Source: Edolisoma coerulescens (taxonomy: Eukaryota; Chordata; Aves; Passeriformes; Campephagidae). From it: a stretch of 64,000 nucleotides of DNA. The notes below the pieces were generated by a model. The model made no database searches and had not been told where the DNA came from. It saw only the letters and a list, made by a program, of their open reading frames with translations. Location: assembly GCA_013397115.1 (NCBI GenBank), contig VWZW01000851.1, positions 62,001 through 126,000 on the forward strand, in the 5' to 3' direction. Of this stretch, positions 61,601 through 64,000 are shown piece by piece. A program made the translations under genes and the position numbers. How positions within the stretch are numbered: position 1 is the stretch's first letter; each line of letters begins with the position of its first letter.

Positions 61601-64000
61601 GCCTCGCACAAACCCCAGGCTGGTCAGAGCACAAACCAAAGCCCAACATTACCACCTGGTGGAAATCCTCTTCTGCTACAGCCACAAGCAGAAAAATCAT
61701 TAAATTCATTTAGCAGAGTAAAAGAAGAAGCTGAGTTTGGACAGTTGCAGTGTTACACCAATGACGAGCTCAGTCCTGCACACCAAGGGCCCACAGGAGC
61801 TGTGGGTTTAAAAAACACAAGTTTGGCAGCACAGAAAATTGGCTTTTTCAGAGAGAAAGGCAACAAGCCCACATGCAAAGCAGCCTCCACGTGCCCACAT
61901 CACTTCCCTTGAGTCCATCTATACAGATGCCAGAGAAGACGCACAAGAAGGATTTCTTTAATAAAATAAGACAAAATTTACAGATAGATTAATCATGACA
62001 GCCACAGAAGACTCAACATTGCCCTATCCACCAGCATCAAACCCAGGCATTTAGGAGCCCAGGTGCCAGCAATCAGGTTGTGGGACTCTTGGAAGCAGTG
62101 ATTTAACATTCACATCTTTTGTTATTGCAAAATTGTTTGGACAGGTGAACCCCCTGTTGCAGAGACCCCCAATTCCCTGTTCTCTGAACAGCAGAGCACA
62201 GCCCAAAGAGGGAAAACAGGGAGGAAACAGCAAGGAAAACAGCACAAACAATGCAGCTGTAGATGAAAAAAAGGTCAGATATCTCCCAACTTCATGGCAG
62301 CCCAGATACAGAACCCTGTTTGGGCAGTTTCCAGCATCCTGAACAGCAACCATGGGGCTCTTTGCTGGATCCCATCAGTGTTTGGGAGCTGGTGAATGGC
62401 TGAAAACAGCACAGAAGGGGGATGGGAGAATGCAGAGCCAGAGCGGGGAAAAGTGAGGAACAGGAATGAGATGCAAATAAAGAGAGACACGATCAAGGAG
62501 TGTGAACTAAAAAAAAAAAGGAAAGAAAGAAAGAGGTGGGAAGAAAAGAAAAAGGGAAATTCAAATGGTGGGAAAGTTTGGTATGAGAACATTCTACTTG
62601 GAAGGAAGATAATGTTAACATCCCAGCAGCATGTCCTGATTCCATCGTGCAGTGAAGAAATCCCAGATCCGAGGCAGAGACCTGCCCTGCAGGAGCCTGC
62701 CTGTGTGATTTTAATGGGAGCAAACGAAGCACCACGGATCTTATCAGTGGCTGAGCAGGACACAACAAGGCCAAGCTGAGGAATGAACTTTATCTGGTGG
62801 CACCAGTTCCCAAGGAATGCCTGCAAAAGAGGAAGGATCTCACAGAATGTTGTGGTTGGAGCCTCAAAGTGCGTTACTGTGAACGCCTTGCTTTTTGGGG
62901 GAGGACGTGGGAGGAGGGGCCATTTGGTTTAGTCTACTGCTTCTGCTTCCTCAGGAGAGTCCAGTGGGACAGAAACAGTACAGGCTGAGTCTGAGGGAAA
63001 GCAGAAAACAGGAGAGAATGGAGGGGACTGACCACTGAGGGTGGAGAAAGGAAAAACAGAATTAAAAGCCAAAGGGGAATAGAGGCACTACAGCATTTCT
63101 GTGCATGCAGAGGTTTGGGACAGACAGAAGCTGAAGGTGCATCCCTGGCACTGAAGAAAGGCCATGAGAGCAGCAACATTCCCCCAGGATTCCCCACTAC
63201 ACCCCAGGGAGCAAAGGCTGTGTGAGGATCCATGAGGTTCCTGGGGCAGTGCCGGGACTGGGCAGAGCCCAGAGCTACAGAAGGATCACAACCAAGTCCC
63301 TGCTCTCCAGAGAGCTGGCCTGGGGTGCAGCCACCATCTCCCAGGGACACAGAACGTGCAGGAGCATCAGCAGCAGAGTACAATTCCCATTTTGATATGG
63401 GAAGGTACAGGGCAAGGAGAGCAGTAGGAGTGCCACTGATGCACTGTTATCCGTATTTATATTATGCCAGTATCTTATGAGCAATAAAAATATCCAAGGA
63501 CAATTTTATAGACCAGATCCACAGCCCGTTTGAGACACAGCCACAATAACAGTTTGCTACCCTGTCTTACATGAGGCCTTCAAAGTCCAGCGCTCTTGGA
63601 GAGAATCTCGGAAAGATTGTCTCCTGGCCAGAGATAAATGCATAGCTGGAAGCCTGGAAGAAAGCTACAACTGATTGATAAACATAATTTCTGCCATTTT
63701 AGATACATTTAATTGTCTCCACATATCATTTAGCAGCAAATAGTAAAAAACAAAATAAACTTATAACCTGCAAAGCACAGATGAGAAACGAGTGGTGACC
63801 TGAAATACTCCATGAGCAGGAAATTTGCTGAGTTCCCAGGAGCTGGCAGCATCACTTTACAGCAGGGAATGTTCAGGGCACTGGTTTATCCCCCCTCAGG
63901 GACCCCTTTCCCAGAAGGGAGGCGCAGACTCCCAGATTCCTGGTGTAAAGGAGGCTTTTACCCCTTTGGAGCAGCATCCCACCCGTAGCCCAAGGCTGTG
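58610..64000. other. Gene-poor stretch to the window end, no recognised gene
   Basis: No family motif or convincing exon series was seen. An A/G-rich tract lies at about 62508-62560. Open frames of 110-183 codons here are low complexity or lack splice context. Confidence 0.45.

Overview
The window reads as avian nuclear DNA: it contains an intact ortholog of the bird egg-white gene TENP (ovoglobulin G2), several CR1 retroposon fragments ending in the typical ATTCTATG-like tail, and short, GT-AG-spliced exons. No bacterial, organellar or viral genes were recognised.

The first ~38.8 kb is part of a BPI-fold (BPIF/PLUNC, lipid-binding secreted protein) gene cluster with four members. From left to right they are: (1) BPIFB4-like, minus strand, CDS 630-6525, 15 coding exons, 590 codons, intact, with a striking 523-base exon of Gly/Leu-rich repeats; (2) a BPIFB6-like gene on the minus strand, about 10.39-15.3 kb, which looks like a decaying pseudogene (single-base indels, phase clashes, a missing block of exons, no signal exon found); (3) TENP, plus strand, 18.5-24.25 kb, intact; (4) a second intact minus-strand BPIFB gene (BPIFB3/ovocalyxin-36-like), 27.4-38.75 kb, 455 codons. 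The paralogs share an almost invariant set of exon sizes (64, 61-64, 54, 68, 43-46, 64 and 77 bases), which is how the exons were verified and how the pseudogene lesions were located. TENP is inverted relative to the other three: divergent from the BPIFB6 relic and convergent with gene 4. Genes 1 and 4 share a promoter layout: TATA box, a short non-coding first exon carrying GGGACATCG, then an exon with the start codon and signal peptide.

The remaining ~25 kb (38.8-64 kb) has no recognisable conserved gene. It contains a compact CpG island (about 44.39-44.80 kb) with a perfect CTCF core motif, a few minus-strand exon-like open segments with good splice sites (44.04, 45.75, 50.2 and 51.93 kb) that might belong to an unidentified transcript, CR1 fragments and microsatellites. 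The CTCF/CpG element may mark the right boundary of the BPIF cluster; that is inference.

All calls come from reading the sequence and recalling family sequences; no searches were run.
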